A stretch of DNA of 13,709 bases from an uncultured Oscillospiraceae bacterium (GTDB lineage: Bacteria > Bacillota > Clostridia > Oscillospirales > Oscillospiraceae). Within the stretch, counting starts at the first letter, position 1. The number at the start of each line of letters is the position of its first letter. This document shows, in pieces, positions 13,683 to 13,709 of this stretch. The notes under the pieces were generated by a model that worked only from the letters and a program-made list of their open reading frames with translations, did no database searches and was not told the origin of the DNA. Position numbers and translations under genes: made by a program. The stretch covers positions 1 to 13,709 of the forward strand of contig CANQUO010000038.1 of the NCBI GenBank assembly GCA_947627085.1. Reading direction: 5' to 3'.

Positions 13683-13704
13683 GCGCCTGCGGGCGCAGCC
13701 TTTT
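13683..13704. repeat. Short hairpin repeat, copy 2
   Basis: GCGCC-TGCG-GGCGC followed by AGCCTTTT. It matches copy 1 at 13582 in stem and in the A-purine-CCTTTT tail, with the loop differing. Confidence 0.45.
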
Positions 13705-13709
13705 CCAAA

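Larger units (their letters stand above)
13437..13709. other. Repeat-rich end of window, no confident gene
   Basis: An AT-rich part (13437-13580) continues the composition of the DinB-like gene and carries only short unrecognised frames on both strands. From 13581 the DNA is GC-rich and made of small hairpins: GCGCC/GGCGC at 13582-13595, CCGCCCC/GGGGCGG at 13652-13668 and GCGCC/GGCGC at 13683-13696. None has a good T-run immediately after a long stem on the plus strand, though both outer stems are followed by CCTTTT. Confidence 0.55.

Noticed and set aside
1..13709. CRISPR array, tRNA, rRNA, integrase or transposase
   Set aside because: Reading both strands showed no regularly spaced direct repeats, no cloverleaf with anticodon arm, and no recombinase motifs.

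Overview
The window looks like chromosomal DNA from a high-GC Gram-positive bacterium, most likely a gut- or rumen-type Clostridia member (Oscillospiraceae-like). This is inference. It rests on three lipoproteins with LAAC lipoboxes, strong GGAGG ribosome binding sites, LplA/LplB/YtcP-type sugar transport genes, a Firmicutes-type aromatic acid exporter and a FemABX peptidoglycan-bridge enzyme.

Left two thirds (1-8819, minus strand): one seven-gene carbohydrate operon. In transcription order it encodes an MsmX/UgpC-type ATPase, an LplB-type permease, a YtcP-type permease, an LplA-type solute-binding lipoprotein with an EF-hand-like calcium loop, a non-catalytic beta-module lipoprotein, a lipoprotein glycosidase with GH32 clan motifs, and a DUF624/YesL-like membrane protein cut by the window edge. 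Spacings are short, and the only notable interruption is a hairpin before the glycosidase gene. The set suggests surface capture and trimming of a fructan or related glycan, followed by oligosaccharide import. The layout resembles the pneumococcal fructo-oligosaccharide locus (LacI regulator, LplA-type binding protein, two permeases, GH32). The substrate is inferred, not shown.

Centre (8820-10182): a divergent control region and a LacI-family regulator on the plus strand. The operon promoter is a near-consensus TTGACA-N17-TACAAT on the minus strand, and the regulator has its own TTGATT-N17-TATAGT promoter. Six GTAAAC/GTTTAC hexamers lie in this gap. Three sit 12 bp apart just downstream of the operon start, and one overlaps the regulator's -10. 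This is a convincing operator array for repression and autoregulation. A clear intrinsic terminator follows the regulator.

Right part (10183-12456, plus strand): two housekeeping-like genes, an aromatic acid exporter family (ArAE/DUF939) membrane protein and a FemABX aminoacyltransferase, separated by a strong terminator hairpin. Beyond them is an intergenic stretch with two related palindromic repeats. Next comes a visibly AT-richer minus-strand gene for a DinB-like protein, probably acquired, then a repeat-rich non-coding end.

No rRNA, tRNA, CRISPR array or insertion sequence was seen. The most interesting items are the operator array paired with a regulator whose hinge lacks the usual leucine, the divergent GH32-type enzyme with an N-terminal Listeria-Bacteroides repeat, and the companion non-catalytic lipoprotein.
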